Assembly (NCBI RefSeq): GCF_038595005.1
Contig: NZ_CP151997.1
Coordinates: 1,116,001 to 1,180,000 of the forward strand
DNA: 64,000 bases
DNA from: Chryseomicrobium sp. FSL W7-1435
GTDB lineage: Bacteria; Bacillota; Bacilli; Bacillales_A; Planococcaceae
Direction of reading: 5' to 3'
Positions within the stretch are counted from its first letter, which is position 1; each line of letters begins with the position of its first letter. The notes beneath the pieces are model-generated. The model did not search any database, had not been told where the DNA came from, and was given only the letters and a program-made list of their open reading frames with translations. The position numbers were made by a program, and so were the translations under genes. Of this stretch, positions 48,446-58,799 are shown one piece after another.

Positions 48446-48490
48446 TCGTAAAGAAGTTTGAACAATATTAACTAATAATATATTTGGTAA

Positions 48491-48615
48491 GTTGAGTGGA
48501 GTGGAGGGGTTGACTCCAGTGGGATCAAAAGCGTTACGTGAGGCCCCGCAGGAGCGTATGCGACGAGGAGACTCACGACGCGCCCATGGAAAGCAGCCCC
48601 GGAACGGAACTCAAC
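48491..48615 (+). repeat. interspersed palindromic repeat, copy 6 (plus orientation)
   Basis: 125-bp copy with a two-base longer loop in the core (GGAGCGTATGCGACG), between the convergent ilvE and proline dehydrogenase genes. Confidence 0.92.
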
Positions 48616-48617
48616 GC

Positions 48618-48672
48618 AAAAAATCAGTAGATTCTCTAGAATTTTTGATCTAGAGAACCTACTGATTTATTT
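48618..48672. terminator. hairpin terminator linked to repeat copy 6
   Basis: AAATCAGTAGATTCTCTAGA pairs with TCTAGAGAACCTACTGATTT around a short loop, with T-runs at both sides; it serves proline dehydrogenase on the minus strand. Confidence 0.82.
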
Positions 48673-48694
48673 TGTATTAATCGCTTTTAATTTC

Positions 48695-49669
48695 TTATCG
48701 CTTTTTACGCTTTGACAAACGACCAACAGCAAACGCTGCAGCAGCTAATCCTAACATCTTGTTCGTATCTTTTGTAAATACTTGTTTCACCACAAGATTC
48801 AAGTTTTGTGGGCGTTCAGCAAGACGGCGCATGAAGTAGCCGTACCAATCTTGACCAAATGGTACATAAACACAGAAGTTGTAGCCTTCACTTGCTAACT
48901 CTTTCTGCATGTCTGTACGGAATCCATAAAGCATTTGGAATTCAAATTTATCAGTCGAGATATTGTTCTCTTTCACAAACTGTTTTACATGATTGATCAC
49001 GTTATGATCGTGAGTGGCAATTGACGTAAACTTGCCATGTAATAAGTGATACTCAATCAATTGAATGTAGTTAGCATCAATGTCTTCTTTCAATTGATAC
49101 GCTACCTCAGCTGGTTCTTTATAAGCCCCTTTAACAATACGAAGACGGAAGTTTTTGTACTTCTCAATGTCTTCTTCAGCGCGGAAGAAGTAGGCTTGAA
49201 TAACAGTTCCTACATTATCATAGTCTTTAGATAGTTCATCTAAAATATCAAATGATGGTTGTAAGTGTTTGTTCGATTCCATGTCGATATTGATAAACAT
49301 ATCAGTCTTACTAGCACGTTCAACGATTTCACGTAAATTTTCATAAGCGAAATCATAATCTATATCTAATCCTAGTTGAGACGGTTTTAAGGAGATATGT
49401 GCATCTACCTGATGTTCGTTAATTGCATCAATAACAGCTAAGATTTGTTCTTTTGCTGCTAATGCCTCTTCACGTTCGAATACAAATTCACCTAAATTGT
49501 CGACGGTTGCAGAAATACCCATAGCATTCAATTTCTTGATGCTTTCGATTGTTTCTTCTACAGTTGTACCCGCAACAACGTGCTGTGCGCCCATTTTTAG
49601 ACCATAACGTTTTGCTGTAGCATTTAACGTTTGGTTTTCAGATAAAGCGATAAAAAAATCTCTTAACAT
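48695..49669 (-). CDS. proline dehydrogenase
   Basis: 324-aa monofunctional FAD enzyme oxidising proline to pyrroline-5-carboxylate, membrane-associated (FadM/PutB type). Barrel motifs: GISATVDNLGEF, HISLKPSQLGLD, FINIDMES, RLRIVKGAYKEP, IATHD, FQMLYGFR and the proline-binding YFMRRLAERPQN near the end. ATG 49669 follows AGGGGAA. The P5C dehydrogenase gene is not adjacent. Confidence 0.94.
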   Translation of the reverse strand: MLRDFFIALSENQTLNATAKRYGLKMGAQHVVAGTTVEETIESIKKLNAMGISATVDNLGEFVFEREEALAAKEQILAVIDAINEHQVDAHISLKPSQLGLDIDYDFAYENLREIVERASKTDMFINIDMESNKHLQPSFDILDELSKDYDNVGTVIQAYFFRAEEDIEKYKNFRLRIVKGAYKEPAEVAYQLKEDIDANYIQLIEYHLLHGKFTSIATHDHNVINHVKQFVKENNISTDKFEFQMLYGFRTDMQKELASEGYNFCVYVPFGQDWYGYFMRRLAERPQNLNLVVKQVFTKDTNKMLGLAAAAFAVGRLSKRKKR

Positions 49670-49815
49670 GGCGATTCCCCTATCTTTTCAAATTACTGAA
49701 AGTATATCATATATCGGTTTTGAAAACGATGATTCTGAAAATTAGGAAGATGGCTGTGAAAACGCTTCAAATTTGGCTACTCTGGGTATACTATACTAAC
49801 TAGGTATTCTGTCTT

Positions 49816-49844
49816 TTGACAATTAAATCGCCTTGCTATATACT
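49816..49844 (+). promoter_or_regulatory. tagO promoter
   Basis: TTGACA (49816-49821), 17 bp, TATACT (49839-49844): a near-consensus sigma-A promoter. The transcript would start at about 49851 and have a leader of about 105 nt. Confidence 0.75.
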
Positions 49845-49849
49845 TTCCT

Positions 49850-49877
49850 AAGGTTTCAGACTTCCATGCTGAAACTT
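49850..49877 (+). promoter_or_regulatory. hairpin at the 5' end of the tagO leader
   Basis: AGGTTTCAG and CTGAAACTT form a stem with a nine-base loop, beginning at the predicted transcription start and followed by TCTTTT. It could stabilise the mRNA end or act as an attenuator-like site. Confidence 0.4.
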
Positions 49878-49954
49878 CTTTTATGTCGACAACGTCTAAT
49901 TTGTAGCTCACTCTATGTGAAATTGAAAAGATTGAAAGAAAGAGGAGGAGAGAC

Positions 49955-50995
49955 ATGCTAGCCTATGCATTGGTTTTGGCATTTGTCGCATCCATCGTAT
50001 TAACTCCATTTGTAAAACGTTTAGCTTACCGAATCGGAGCTGTGGATCGTCCCAATTATCGAAAAGTTCATGCTCGCATTATGCCACGTCTTGGTGGACT
50101 TGCGATTTACTTATCCTTTGTTATTACGTATTTAATTTATCGTCCTGATGGCGACTTTGATAAAGCGTTATTAATTGGAGCAACTATTATCATTATTACA
50201 GGTGTTTTAGATGACATGCTTGAAATTACGGCAAAAGCAAAGATGCTTGGTCAATTAGCAGCTGCTTTAGTAATCGTCGTTTACGGTGAAATTCAAGTGG
50301 AATTCATTAATCTACCATTTGGTGGAGAATTAGATTTTGGTTACTTTGCTATCCCATTAACAATTATTTGGATCGTGGGTATCACCAATGCCGTCAACTT
50401 AATTGATGGCTTGGATGGTTTGGCAGCAGGGGTTTCCACAATAGCACTTGTTACACTATCAGCAATGGCCATCCTTATGGGGAATCCATTTGTAGCCACT
50501 GTTACGGCTATTCTTGCAGCTAGTACACTTGGTTTTCTTGTTTACAACTTCTACCCTGCACGTATTTTCATGGGGGATACAGGGGCCTTGTTCCTAGGCT
50601 TTATGATCTCGGTATTTTCACTCCTTGGTTTTAAAGGAGTTACAATGTTTGCCTTGATTATCCCTGTTATCATGTTAGGTGTTCCGGTGTCGGATACATT
50701 CTTTGCGATTGTTCGCCGACTGCGAGAAAAGCAGCCTTTATCAGCTGCAGATAAATCCCATTTACATCACTGTTTATTAAATGTCGGTTTTACACACAGA
50801 CAAACCGTGTTAATCATTTATTCGATTGCAGCCTTGTTTGGAGTTACCGCGTTAATTTTCTCACAGGCAACCGTCTGGGGTGCATTATTGCTAGTAGCAG
50901 TCATGCTAGTCATCATAGAATTATTTGTCGAAATGATTGGTCTGGCAGGCAAGAACTATCGCCCATTATTGAACTTCTTAAAGTTTACAAAATAA
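49955..50995 (+). CDS. tagO: undecaprenyl-phosphate GlcNAc-1-phosphate transferase TagO
   Basis: 346-aa polytopic membrane enzyme that attaches GlcNAc-1-phosphate to undecaprenyl phosphate, starting wall teichoic acid and other glycans. RKVHARIMPRLGGLAIY, GVLDDMLEIT (Asp pair), NAVNLIDGLDGLAAG, FMGDTGALFLGF and KSHLHHCLLNVGFTHRQ are the family signatures in order, with about ten helices. GAGGAGGAG precedes ATG 49955. Confidence 0.93.
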   Translation: MLAYALVLAFVASIVLTPFVKRLAYRIGAVDRPNYRKVHARIMPRLGGLAIYLSFVITYLIYRPDGDFDKALLIGATIIIITGVLDDMLEITAKAKMLGQLAAALVIVVYGEIQVEFINLPFGGELDFGYFAIPLTIIWIVGITNAVNLIDGLDGLAAGVSTIALVTLSAMAILMGNPFVATVTAILAASTLGFLVYNFYPARIFMGDTGALFLGFMISVFSLLGFKGVTMFALIIPVIMLGVPVSDTFFAIVRRLREKQPLSAADKSHLHHCLLNVGFTHRQTVLIIYSIAALFGVTALIFSQATVWGALLLVAVMLVIIELFVEMIGLAGKNYRPLLNFLKFTK

Positions 50996-51005
50996 AAGAA
51001 AGCAA

Positions 51006-51037
51006 CTTCCGAAGAAATTGGAAGTTGCTTTTTTTTG
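51006..51037 (+). terminator. terminator after tagO
   Basis: GCAACTTCC pairs with GGAAGTTGC around a short loop, followed by eight T. Confidence 0.88.
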
Positions 51038-51089
51038 CATTCGATGTACAATAGAATTAGAACAAGTGTTCGTTTAAGGAGTGAGGGAT

Positions 51090-51467
51090 ATGCCGATTCT
51101 TTCAGAAGAGATGCTGAATGATTTGGAAAAGCTAATCTATTTACCTATGGTAATGACTGTGTTGGCAAAGGATCGTGAGCTCATTACAAAAGCGGGATTC
51201 AAGTTACCACGCCCTTATTTAGAGCTACTTGACCATGCCGATCGTAAGGTGCAGCGTGAATTGAAGGACGTTCATGAGGCATTACGAAGTAAGGGTGTGA
51301 AAGTGATGCGCGGAGAAGGTGATGAACTGTTTACGGAGTATATTTTCTTTCATCAAGGCTACGAAGAGCACCGGCGTTATTTGAACGTGCGGCTTCGTAA
51401 CCAAGTGGAAGAACATGTGACGCGTTACTTTGGTATTGAGGGGGATCGGTATGTTAAGAATTCGTGA
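51090..51467 (+). CDS. hypothetical cytosolic protein
   Basis: 125-aa soluble, mostly helical protein with many charged residues (ADRKVQRELKDVHEALRS; RGEGDELFTEYIFFHQGYEEHRRYLNVRLRNQVEEH). No membrane segment or known motif; family not recognised. ATG 51090 lies eight bases after AAGGAG. Its 3' end overlaps the end of the ComK-like gene on the other strand by 43 bp. Confidence 0.65.
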   Translation: MPILSEEMLNDLEKLIYLPMVMTVLAKDRELITKAGFKLPRPYLELLDHADRKVQRELKDVHEALRSKGVKVMRGEGDELFTEYIFFHQGYEEHRRYLNVRLRNQVEEHVTRYFGIEGDRYVKNS

Positions 51468-51958
51468 CGGTCTTCGATTCGCTTTAAATAAGCCACGCGT
51501 AGCGCATTTGCAAGTACAAGCTGCCGGTTAAGTGTTGTAAAGGATGAATTGACGGTGATAATTTCACCATTCACAAAGTGAATATCCGTAAACCCGTTGG
51601 TTACTGAGGATTTTTTGTGCATAACGATTGTATGAAGTGAAATCCATGTGTTAAGTGGTGAGCGAGGAGACATCAACGGAATGAGCACAAAAGGCTCTCC
51701 TTTTATATTATCAACGATAATGGGGATTTTATGGTAAGGGCCGACGAGCTCTTGAGCATCTTTAATAGCTTTACCAATTGATGTTCCACAAAAATCACAT
51801 GTGTTTTTAACAAGTGAAAAGCAATCTGTTGCAAAAATGGTGGGAGGACCACTAAGTGTTAGTACTTCGGCTTGAATCCGTAAATCTTGAAAGACAGGTC
51901 GTACCATTGCTGTTTCCAACGTTAAATATGTATCTTTATCTACACGTTTCCCTTTCAA
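51425..51958 (-). CDS. second, divergent ComK-like protein
   Basis: 177-aa protein. The layout follows ComK: NTCDFCGTSIGKAIKDAQELV where ComK has the SYRGR block, then KIPIIVDN, VLIPLMSPRSPLNTWISLHTIV where ComK has FPT-SP...C-W, and INSS-like TVNSSFTTLNRQLVLANAL at the C-terminus. The RGR and FPT residues are changed, so it may be a modified regulator or a non-DNA-binding partner. The start is TTG 51958, nine bases after AAGGGG. Some Bacillus species also have a second ComK (ComK2). Assignment is by pattern. Confidence 0.65.
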   Translation of the reverse strand: MKGKRVDKDTYLTLETAMVRPVFQDLRIQAEVLTLSGPPTIFATDCFSLVKNTCDFCGTSIGKAIKDAQELVGPYHKIPIIVDNIKGEPFVLIPLMSPRSPLNTWISLHTIVMHKKSSVTNGFTDIHFVNGEIITVNSSFTTLNRQLVLANALRVAYLKRIEDRHEFLTYRSPSIPK

Positions 51959-52075
51959 ATAACATAGCCCCTTCGTATTAGATTAATTCCTATTATACCG
52001 TTAAATGGAAATGAAACAAGATGTATTATCCGATTATTTTAAATAGACTATTTAATTGAATTTTCTAAAAAGTTA

Positions 52076-52103
52076 TTGCAAAAAAAGAAAGTGTTGATAT
52101 AAT
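52076..52103 (+). promoter_or_regulatory. promoter of the IDEAL-domain gene
   Basis: TTGCAA (52076-52081), 16 bp, TATAAT (52098-52103), about 23 bp before the start codon. Confidence 0.65.
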
Positions 52104-52126
52104 AGAAATCAAAAGAGGTGAATATT

Positions 52127-52363
52127 ATGGATAAGTACTATTCATACACAGATTTTCTAAAAGCTATGTCAGACACGGGAACAGAGAACACCTCGGCAAT
52201 GCTGCTACAAGAAATCTACCTGGATATGTTCTTAGACCATATTCACCGTGAGCAAGTAGTAGAGAGACTCGAGCTGCTAATCGATCAAGCACTCGATACG
52301 GGGAATCAAGAGAAATTCATGCTGTACACAGGCCAGCTCCATGAGCTACATAAAATCGATTAA
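52127..52363 (+). CDS. IDEAL-domain protein
   Basis: 78-aa cytosolic protein. The segment MLLQEIYLDMFLDHIHREQVVERLELLIDQALDTGNQEKF fits the IDEAL motif (ID.ALD near the end of a short helical pair), found at the C-termini of several small Firmicute proteins and thought to mediate protein contacts. AGAGGTG precedes ATG 52127. Single gene with own promoter and terminator. Confidence 0.78.
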   Translation: MDKYYSYTDFLKAMSDTGTENTSAMLLQEIYLDMFLDHIHREQVVERLELLIDQALDTGNQEKFMLYTGQLHELHKID

Positions 52364-52390
52364 AAACTGCCACTTAGGCAGTTTTTTTTC
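52364..52390 (+). terminator. terminator after the IDEAL gene
   Basis: AAAAACTGCC pairs with GGCAGTTTTT around five bases, followed by T. Confidence 0.88.
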
Positions 52391-52442
52391 ATGGTTTAAA
52401 AAGGGTAAATGATTGCGAAATCCCAAGAGAAAGTCTACTATA

Positions 52443-52456
52443 AAAACATACGTTCG
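52443..52456. promoter_or_regulatory. LexA (DinR) SOS box upstream of uvrB
   Basis: AAAACATACGTTCG matches the Bacillus SOS-box consensus CGAACRNRYGTTYG in 12 of 14 positions. It lies just before the -10 TATGAT (52480-52485) and would overlap the -35, so uvrBA should be repressed by LexA until DNA damage. Confidence 0.8.
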
Positions 52457-52534
52457 TTTTTAACCTTTTTAAAAAAGGGTATGATAAAACTAAACTCAAA
52501 ATGAATGACTTTACTATAGAAGGAAGTGTGTCAA

Positions 52535-54529
52535 ATGGCGGAAGAGGTCCTTTTTGATTTACAAGCACCTTATGAACCTGCAGGTGATCAAATTTCAGCG
52601 ATTCAAGAATTGATTGCAGGAGTGAAAGAAGGAAAGCGTCACCAAACATTACTTGGAGCTACTGGGACAGGGAAAACATTCACAGTTTCAAATGTAATCA
52701 AAGAGATTAATCGACCGACACTTGTCATGGCTCATAACAAGACATTAGCAGGTCAGCTTTACAGTGAATTCAAAGAATTTTTCCCAAACAATGCTGTCGA
52801 ATATTTTGTCAGCTATTACGACTACTATCAACCAGAGGCTTACGTTCCTCAAACAGATACCTACATTGAGAAGGACTCGAGCATCAATGATGAAATTGAT
52901 AAATTACGTCACTCTGCTACTTCTTCTTTGTTTGAACGACAAGATGTCATCATCATTGCCTCTGTATCCTGTATTTACGGTTTAGGGAATCCAGAAGAAT
53001 ACAAAGAAATGGTGGTCTCATTACGCACGGGAATGGAAATCGACCGTAACCAGCTTTTGCGTCGCTTAGTTGATGTGCAGTATGAGCGCAATGACATTAA
53101 TTTTATACGAGGAACATTCCGAGTTCGCGGAGACGTTGTAGAAATCTTCCCAGCTTCCCGTGACGAGAAATGTATTCGGGTCGAATTCTTTGGAGATGAA
53201 ATTGATCGCATTCGAGAAGTTGATGCACTTACTGGAGAAATCGTTGCCGAACGTGACCATGTTGCTATTTTCCCTGCATCTCACTTCGTAACTAGAGAAG
53301 AGAAGATGCAAGTGGCGATTGGCAATATCGAGCGTGAGTTAGAAGAGCGACTAACGGTACTTCGTGCAGAAGACCGGTTACTCGAAGCACAGCGTTTAGA
53401 GCAGCGAACAAACTATGATCTAGAAATGATGCGAGAGATGGGTTTCTGTTCAGGAATTGAAAATTACTCTCGTCATTTGACGCTGCGTGAACCAGGAGCC
53501 ACACCTTATACGTTACTGGATTACTTCCCAGATGATTTCTTATTGGTAGTAGATGAAAGTCACGTTTCTCTGCCGCAAGTTCGCGGCATGTACAACGGTG
53601 ACCAAGCGCGTAAATCCGTATTGGTTGAACACGGATTCCGTCTGCCTTCTGCCTTGGACAATCGCCCTTTAAAATTTGCGGAATTTGAAGAGCGTATCCA
53701 TCAAGCGATTTATGTATCGGCAACACCTGGGCCGTATGAATTGGAACACACACCTGAAATGGTCGAGCAAATTATTCGACCAACCGGTTTATTGGATCCT
53801 GTCATTACGATTCGTCCGATCACGGGTCAAATTGATGATTTGATACATGAAATCAACCTTCGCGCAGAACGTAATGAACGAGTGCTTATCACAACATTGA
53901 CGAAGAAAATGTCGGAAGATCTAGCAGAATATTTAAAAGAGCTGCAAATTAAGGTTCAGTATCTACATTCGGAAATTAAAACGCTTGAACGAATTGAAAT
54001 TATTCGGGAGCTTCGTTTAGGAACTTACGATGTATTGATTGGAATTAACCTGTTGCGAGAGGGTCTTGATATTCCAGAAGTATCTCTTGTTGCTATTTTA
54101 GATGCAGACAAGGAAGGCTTCCTCCGTTCAGAACGTTCATTGATTCAAACCATCGGACGTGCTGCTCGTAACTCAAACGGTGAAGTGTATTTGTACGCGG
54201 ACAAAATGACGGACTCTATGCAAAAAGCAATCGATGAGACCACGCGTAGACGAACTATTCAGATGGCATATAACGAAAAGCATGGTATTACGCCAACGAC
54301 AATCGCTAAAAAAGTGCGTGAGTCCATTCGTGCCACACAGACGGCTGAAGAACCAGAGAGCTATGCGAAGAAGCTGATTTCTGGGAAGAAGCTGTCTAAA
54401 GATGAGCGCGAGACATTAATCACGAGTATCGAGAAAGAAATGAAAGATGCCGCACGCGCACTTAATTTCGAACGTGCAGCAGAGCTTCGGGATGCACTTC
54501 TCGAATTGAAATTAGAGGGAGGAAGCTAA
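52535..54529 (+). CDS. uvrB: excinuclease ABC subunit B
   Basis: 664-aa helicase-like damage-verification subunit of nucleotide excision repair. Walker [15 protein letters not shown], beta-hairpin region [32 protein letters not shown], helicase motif VI region [14 protein letters not shown] and the C-terminal UVR domain ([21 protein letters not shown]) are intact. ATG 52535 follows AGGAAG by eight bases. One base separates it from uvrA. Confidence 0.97.
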   Translation: MAEEVLFDLQAPYEPAGDQISAIQELIAGVKEGKRHQTLLGATGTGKTFTVSNVIKEINRPTLVMAHNKTLAGQLYSEFKEFFPNNAVEYFVSYYDYYQPEAYVPQTDTYIEKDSSINDEIDKLRHSATSSLFERQDVIIIASVSCIYGLGNPEEYKEMVVSLRTGMEIDRNQLLRRLVDVQYERNDINFIRGTFRVRGDVVEIFPASRDEKCIRVEFFGDEIDRIREVDALTGEIVAERDHVAIFPASHFVTREEKMQVAIGNIERELEERLTVLRAEDRLLEAQRLEQRTNYDLEMMREMGFCSGIENYSRHLTLREPGATPYTLLDYFPDDFLLVVDESHVSLPQVRGMYNGDQARKSVLVEHGFRLPSALDNRPLKFAEFEERIHQAIYVSATPGPYELEHTPEMVEQIIRPTGLLDPVITIRPITGQIDDLIHEINLRAERNERVLITTLTKKMSEDLAEYLKELQIKVQYLHSEIKTLERIEIIRELRLGTYDVLIGINLLREGLDIPEVSLVAILDADKEGFLRSERSLIQTIGRAARNSNGEVYLYADKMTDSMQKAIDETTRRRTIQMAYNEKHGITPTTIAKKVRESIRATQTAEEPESYAKKLISGKKLSKDERETLITSIEKEMKDAARALNFERAAELRDALLELKLEGGS

Positions 54530-57400
54530 ATGAAGCATCAAGAAATCCGAATTGAAGGGGCAAGAGCCCACAACTTGAAAAATGTCAGCTTGACGATTCC
54601 ACGCGATAAACTTGTTGTGATGACAGGTTTATCAGGTTCCGGGAAATCATCGTTAGCTTTTGATACGATTTATGCAGAGGGGCAAAGACGTTATGTAGAA
54701 TCACTTTCCGCCTATGCCCGTCAATTTTTAGGACAAATGGACAAGCCCGACGTCGATACAATTGAAGGATTATCTCCAGCTATTTCAATTGACCAAAAAA
54801 CAACTAGTCGGAACCCCCGATCAACAGTGGGGACGGTTACAGAAATCAATGACTATTTACGACTTTTGTATGCCCGCGTAGGAAAACCAGTCTGTCCAAA
54901 TCACGGTATCGAAATTACCTCTCAAACGATTGAGCAAATGGTGGACCGTATTATGGAATACCCAGAGCGTACAAAGCTTCAAGTATTGGCACCTGTCGTT
55001 TCTGGTAGAAAAGGGACTCATGTCAAGCTGTTTGAAGACTTGCGAAAGCAAGGCTATGTTCGCGTCCGTGTAAATGAGGACTTAATTGATTTAGATGACA
55101 ATATCGAACTCGAAAAAAATAAAAAACATACGATTGCGGTCGTTATTGACCGTATCGTGATAAAAGAAGGCGTCGAACCTCGCTTAAGTGATTCATTAGA
55201 GGCTGCTCTTCGTTTAGCAGAAGGCAATGTCATCATTGATGTAGTAGGAGAAGAAGAGCTACTGTTCTCAGAACACCATGCCTGCCCTTATTGCGGATTT
55301 TCAATTGGTGAACTTGAACCACGTATGTTCTCGTTCAACAGTCCGTTCGGCGCTTGCCCAGATTGTGACGGCTTAGGAATGAAGTTAGAAGTAGATCCAG
55401 AGCTTGTCGTTCCAGACGGTTCCTTGTCATTAGCAGATGGAGCGATAGTAGCTTGGCAGCCAACCAGCTCAAACTACTATCCAAAATTGCTAGAAGCAGT
55501 TTCAAAACACTACAAAATTTCTATGAAGAAGCCTGTCAAAGATTTACCTAAAGATCAATGGGATAAAATTATGAACGGCTCTGGCAAAGAAAAGTTACGT
55601 TTCCGCTACACGAATGAATTTGGCCAAGTGCGCGATAATCTCATTTATTTTGAAGGTGTACTTGCCAATGTCGAGCGTCGCTACAAAGATACTTCATCTG
55701 ACTACATTCGCGACCAAATGGAAAAGTACATGGCCGAACATGCCTGTCCAACTTGTAATGGTTACCGATTGAAAGAAGAGTCACGTGCTGTCAAAGTGCA
55801 AAACATTCATATCGGTGAAGTGAGTGAGTTTTCAATTGAAGAAGCACAAGCCTTTTTCGATTCACTCGCACTTTCAGAAAAAGATATGCAGATTGCCCGT
55901 TTGATCTTGCGTGAAATAGAAGAAAGACTTGGATTTTTAATCAATGTAGGACTCGATTATTTAACGCTCAGCCGAGCAGCAGGAACGCTATCCGGCGGCG
56001 AAGCGCAACGGATTCGACTAGCCACTCAGATTGGTTCGCGTCTCACAGGTGTGCTGTATATTTTGGATGAGCCATCCATTGGTCTTCACCAACGGGACAA
56101 TGATCGCTTAATTGGGACTCTCCAAAGCATGCGCGATATCGGTAATACACTAATCGTTGTAGAGCACGATGAAGATACTATGATGGCAGCTGACTACCTC
56201 ATTGATATCGGACCTGGTGCCGGTGTTCATGGTGGGGAAATTGTTGCTGCAGGAACGCCTAAACAAGTGATGAAAAACAAAGCTTCTTTAACAGGGCATT
56301 ATTTAAGCGGGAAGAAATTTATTCCCGTCCCTACTGAACGTAGAAAACCAGATGGTCGCAAATTAACTATTACAGAAGCAACAGAAAATAATTTAAAAGG
56401 TGTCACGGTGGATATTCCACTAGGGCTCTTTACAGCAGTGACGGGTGTCTCAGGGTCCGGAAAAAGCACACTGATTAATGAAATTCTTTATAAGTCGTTA
56501 GCGCAGAAAATCAATCGTGCGAAAACAAAACCTGGCGCAAGCAAAGGTGTCACAGGAATTGAACAGCTAGAAAAAATCATTGATATCGACCAATCACCGA
56601 TTGGACGTACACCACGTTCAAATCCAGCAACCTACACAGGCGTTTTTGACGATATTCGCGATGTTTTTGCAGCAACCAATGAAGCAAAGGTTCGTGGCTA
56701 CAAAAAAGGACGTTTTAGTTTTAATGTCAAAGGTGGACGCTGTGAGGCTTGCCGAGGCGATGGCATTCTCAAAATTGAGATGCACTTCCTTCCAGACGTT
56801 TATGTACCTTGTGAAGTGTGCCACGGGAAACGATACAATCGTGAAACATTAGAAGTGAAATACAAAGGCAAGAACATTTCTAACATTTTAGAGATGACCA
56901 TTGAAGACGCAGTTGTATTCTTCGAGAACCACCCTAAAATTCATCGCAAGCTGCAAACCATTGTCGATGTTGGTTTGGGTTATATGACGCTCGGTCAACC
57001 TGCTACCACATTGTCAGGTGGAGAAGCGCAACGTGTAAAATTGGCTAGTGAATTGCACAAACGATCGACTGGGAAAAGCTTTTATATTTTGGATGAACCA
57101 ACAACTGGACTGCATGTCGATGATATCGCACGCTTGTTAGTGGTGTTAGAGCGCTTAGTGGAAAATGGGGAAAGTGTCCTCGTAATCGAGCACAACTTAG
57201 ATGTCATCAAAACTGCTGATTATATGATCGACTTAGGGCCTGAAGGTGGCGACAAAGGGGGAACTCTTGTGGCGACAGGTACACCGGAAGAGATCTGTGA
57301 AGTGCCAGAATCTTATACAGGGCGTTATTTAAAACCAGTATTAGAACGTGACAAAGCCCGCATGGAAGCATCTGTGAAGAAGGCAGTCAAAGCAAAATAA
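54530..57400 (+). CDS. uvrA: excinuclease ABC subunit A
   Basis: 956-aa damage-recognition ATPase. Two ABC modules: Walker [15 protein letters not shown] and [14 protein letters not shown], signatures [11 protein letters not shown] and [11 protein letters not shown], plus zinc-finger CPYCGFSIG ... CPDCDG and CEACRGDG ... CEVCHG. Length is standard. GGAGGAAG at the end of uvrB serves as ribosome binding site. Confidence 0.97.
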   Translation: MKHQEIRIEGARAHNLKNVSLTIPRDKLVVMTGLSGSGKSSLAFDTIYAEGQRRYVESLSAYARQFLGQMDKPDVDTIEGLSPAISIDQKTTSRNPRSTVGTVTEINDYLRLLYARVGKPVCPNHGIEITSQTIEQMVDRIMEYPERTKLQVLAPVVSGRKGTHVKLFEDLRKQGYVRVRVNEDLIDLDDNIELEKNKKHTIAVVIDRIVIKEGVEPRLSDSLEAALRLAEGNVIIDVVGEEELLFSEHHACPYCGFSIGELEPRMFSFNSPFGACPDCDGLGMKLEVDPELVVPDGSLSLADGAIVAWQPTSSNYYPKLLEAVSKHYKISMKKPVKDLPKDQWDKIMNGSGKEKLRFRYTNEFGQVRDNLIYFEGVLANVERRYKDTSSDYIRDQMEKYMAEHACPTCNGYRLKEESRAVKVQNIHIGEVSEFSIEEAQAFFDSLALSEKDMQIARLILREIEERLGFLINVGLDYLTLSRAAGTLSGGEAQRIRLATQIGSRLTGVLYILDEPSIGLHQRDNDRLIGTLQSMRDIGNTLIVVEHDEDTMMAADYLIDIGPGAGVHGGEIVAAGTPKQVMKNKASLTGHYLSGKKFIPVPTERRKPDGRKLTITEATENNLKGVTVDIPLGLFTAVTGVSGSGKSTLINEILYKSLAQKINRAKTKPGASKGVTGIEQLEKIIDIDQSPIGRTPRSNPATYTGVFDDIRDVFAATNEAKVRGYKKGRFSFNVKGGRCEACRGDGILKIEMHFLPDVYVPCEVCHGKRYNRETLEVKYKGKNISNILEMTIEDAVVFFENHPKIHRKLQTIVDVGLGYMTLGQPATTLSGGEAQRVKLASELHKRSTGKSFYILDEPTTGLHVDDIARLLVVLERLVENGESVLVIEHNLDVIKTADYMIDLGPEGGDKGGTLVATGTPEEICEVPESYTGRYLKPVLERDKARMEASVKKAVKAK

Positions 57401-57485
57401 GTCCAAGGGCTGAAACTTTTTTGTTTGTCAGACGTATGAGATACTGTAGGAAGAAAGAATACCAGTAGAAAGAGGAGGCCACATC

Positions 57486-58700
57486 ATGCAAGATGAACGT
57501 AAACGTATATTAGATATGCTGGAACACGGACAAATTACTGCACAAGAGGCAATGGGACTGCTGGACGCTCTATCCAAACAACAAGAACAGACACATACGC
57601 AATTTAAAGAAGAGCCAACTTTTTCAAAAGATTCGAACCGCAATCGTGATTTCATCGAAGAAGCAAAGCGTGACTTCACAGTAGTGGGAGAGCGCGTGAT
57701 GCAAATGATGCAAGGAACGGTCGATAAAATTCGTCAGTTTGATTTTGAAAATCCATTTGGCGAAGCTGTTACAATTAAAGACAGCTACACACTTCACCCT
57801 GAAAATCTACGTTCTTTAACTGTAGATATTGCAAACGGAAAAGTGGAAATCTACTCTACAGAAACAAATGAAGTGACAGCTGACGTGACTGTGAAGTCAT
57901 ATCGTCAAATGCCGGAGGAAGAACTTCGTCAAAAGCTACACTCTGATTTTGTTTTCAAGGAAGACGACGGTCGCTTACGAGCATTCAGTGATATGAAAAC
58001 AATCGCTGTCCATATGACATTGAAAATTCCAAAGCAACAGTATGATCAATTAACTGTACGTCTCTTTAATGGAGATCTTACAGCAGGATCATTTGATGCT
58101 AAACATATCAAGATTAAAACAACGAATGGTAAAGTTTCTCTTCATCACATGGAAATCGAAGAAGTCGATATTGAGACTGTAAACGGTACTGTTCAATTAA
58201 AAGATGTGAACGGAGAAGCTGTTGATGTAGAAACAGTGAACGGTCGCATTTACGTGGAAGGCAAAATTCGAGACCTTGAAGGCACAGCTGTTAACGGCAA
58301 CCTTGTGTTGACGACTAAACACTCTACCCCTCGCAAACTCGAAGGTTCTGCACTTTCTGGAAACGTAGAACTGTACGTGCCGCGTCACGTGCCTTTAAAA
58401 GGCGAAGCTTCTACACAACTTGGCCACTTAGACGTGCAACTGGCAGATGTTACTCAAAGTAATCAATCTGAGCAGTTCATGATGAAAAAAGTCACTTTCA
58501 CTAAAGCAATCGAAGATGACCAAGCGCCACTATATGTGTCAGGTGAAGCGAAAACAGGAACAGTAGTTGTGCGTTATACAACTGTAGAAGATGCGACGAC
58601 AACGTCTACATCTACTACAACAACCGAAGAGACGTCTACAACGGAAGCACTAAACAATGCGTTTGATTCTAATCATTCGCATGATCCTGAAAATCGTTAA
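57486..58700 (+). CDS. yvlB: YvlB-like DUF4097 protein with SHOCT-like N-terminus
   Basis: 404-aa cytoplasmic protein. The start (RKRILDMLEHGQITAQEAMGLLDAL) is the short helical SHOCT-like motif; residues about 100-360 form a beta-helix-like DUF4097 repeat (VTADVTVKSYRQ, KTTNGKVSLHHME, ETVNGTVQLKDVNGEAVDVE, ETVNGRIYVEGKI), where TNGK/VNG repeats recur every about 15-20 residues. The Thr-rich C-terminus is disordered. In Bacillus YvlB is linked to envelope stress responses; function unknown. It follows uvrA by 85 bp, as in Bacillus. Confidence 0.85.
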   Translation: MQDERKRILDMLEHGQITAQEAMGLLDALSKQQEQTHTQFKEEPTFSKDSNRNRDFIEEAKRDFTVVGERVMQMMQGTVDKIRQFDFENPFGEAVTIKDSYTLHPENLRSLTVDIANGKVEIYSTETNEVTADVTVKSYRQMPEEELRQKLHSDFVFKEDDGRLRAFSDMKTIAVHMTLKIPKQQYDQLTVRLFNGDLTAGSFDAKHIKIKTTNGKVSLHHMEIEEVDIETVNGTVQLKDVNGEAVDVETVNGRIYVEGKIRDLEGTAVNGNLVLTTKHSTPRKLEGSALSGNVELYVPRHVPLKGEASTQLGHLDVQLADVTQSNQSEQFMMKKVTFTKAIEDDQAPLYVSGEAKTGTVVVRYTTVEDATTTSTSTTTTEETSTTEALNNAFDSNHSHDPENR

Positions 58701-58705
58701 TCTAC

Positions 58706-58755
58706 AAAAAGCCTTACTGGGACTGCAACTGCAGTTTTCCAGTAAGGCTTTTTTC
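58706..58755 (+). terminator. terminator after yvlB
   Basis: AAAAAGCCTTACTGG pairs with CCAGTAAGGCTTTTTT; the loop holds an inner CTGCAACTGCAG pairing. Confidence 0.88.
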
Positions 58756-58799
58756 TGTTCTATTTGTGAAAGATCTTAATTCAGAACATTGGTTTAGTG

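Noticed and set aside
53292-53753. Minus-strand open frame of 153 codons within uvrB
   Set aside because: It is antisense to a highly conserved uvrB region and has no family features.
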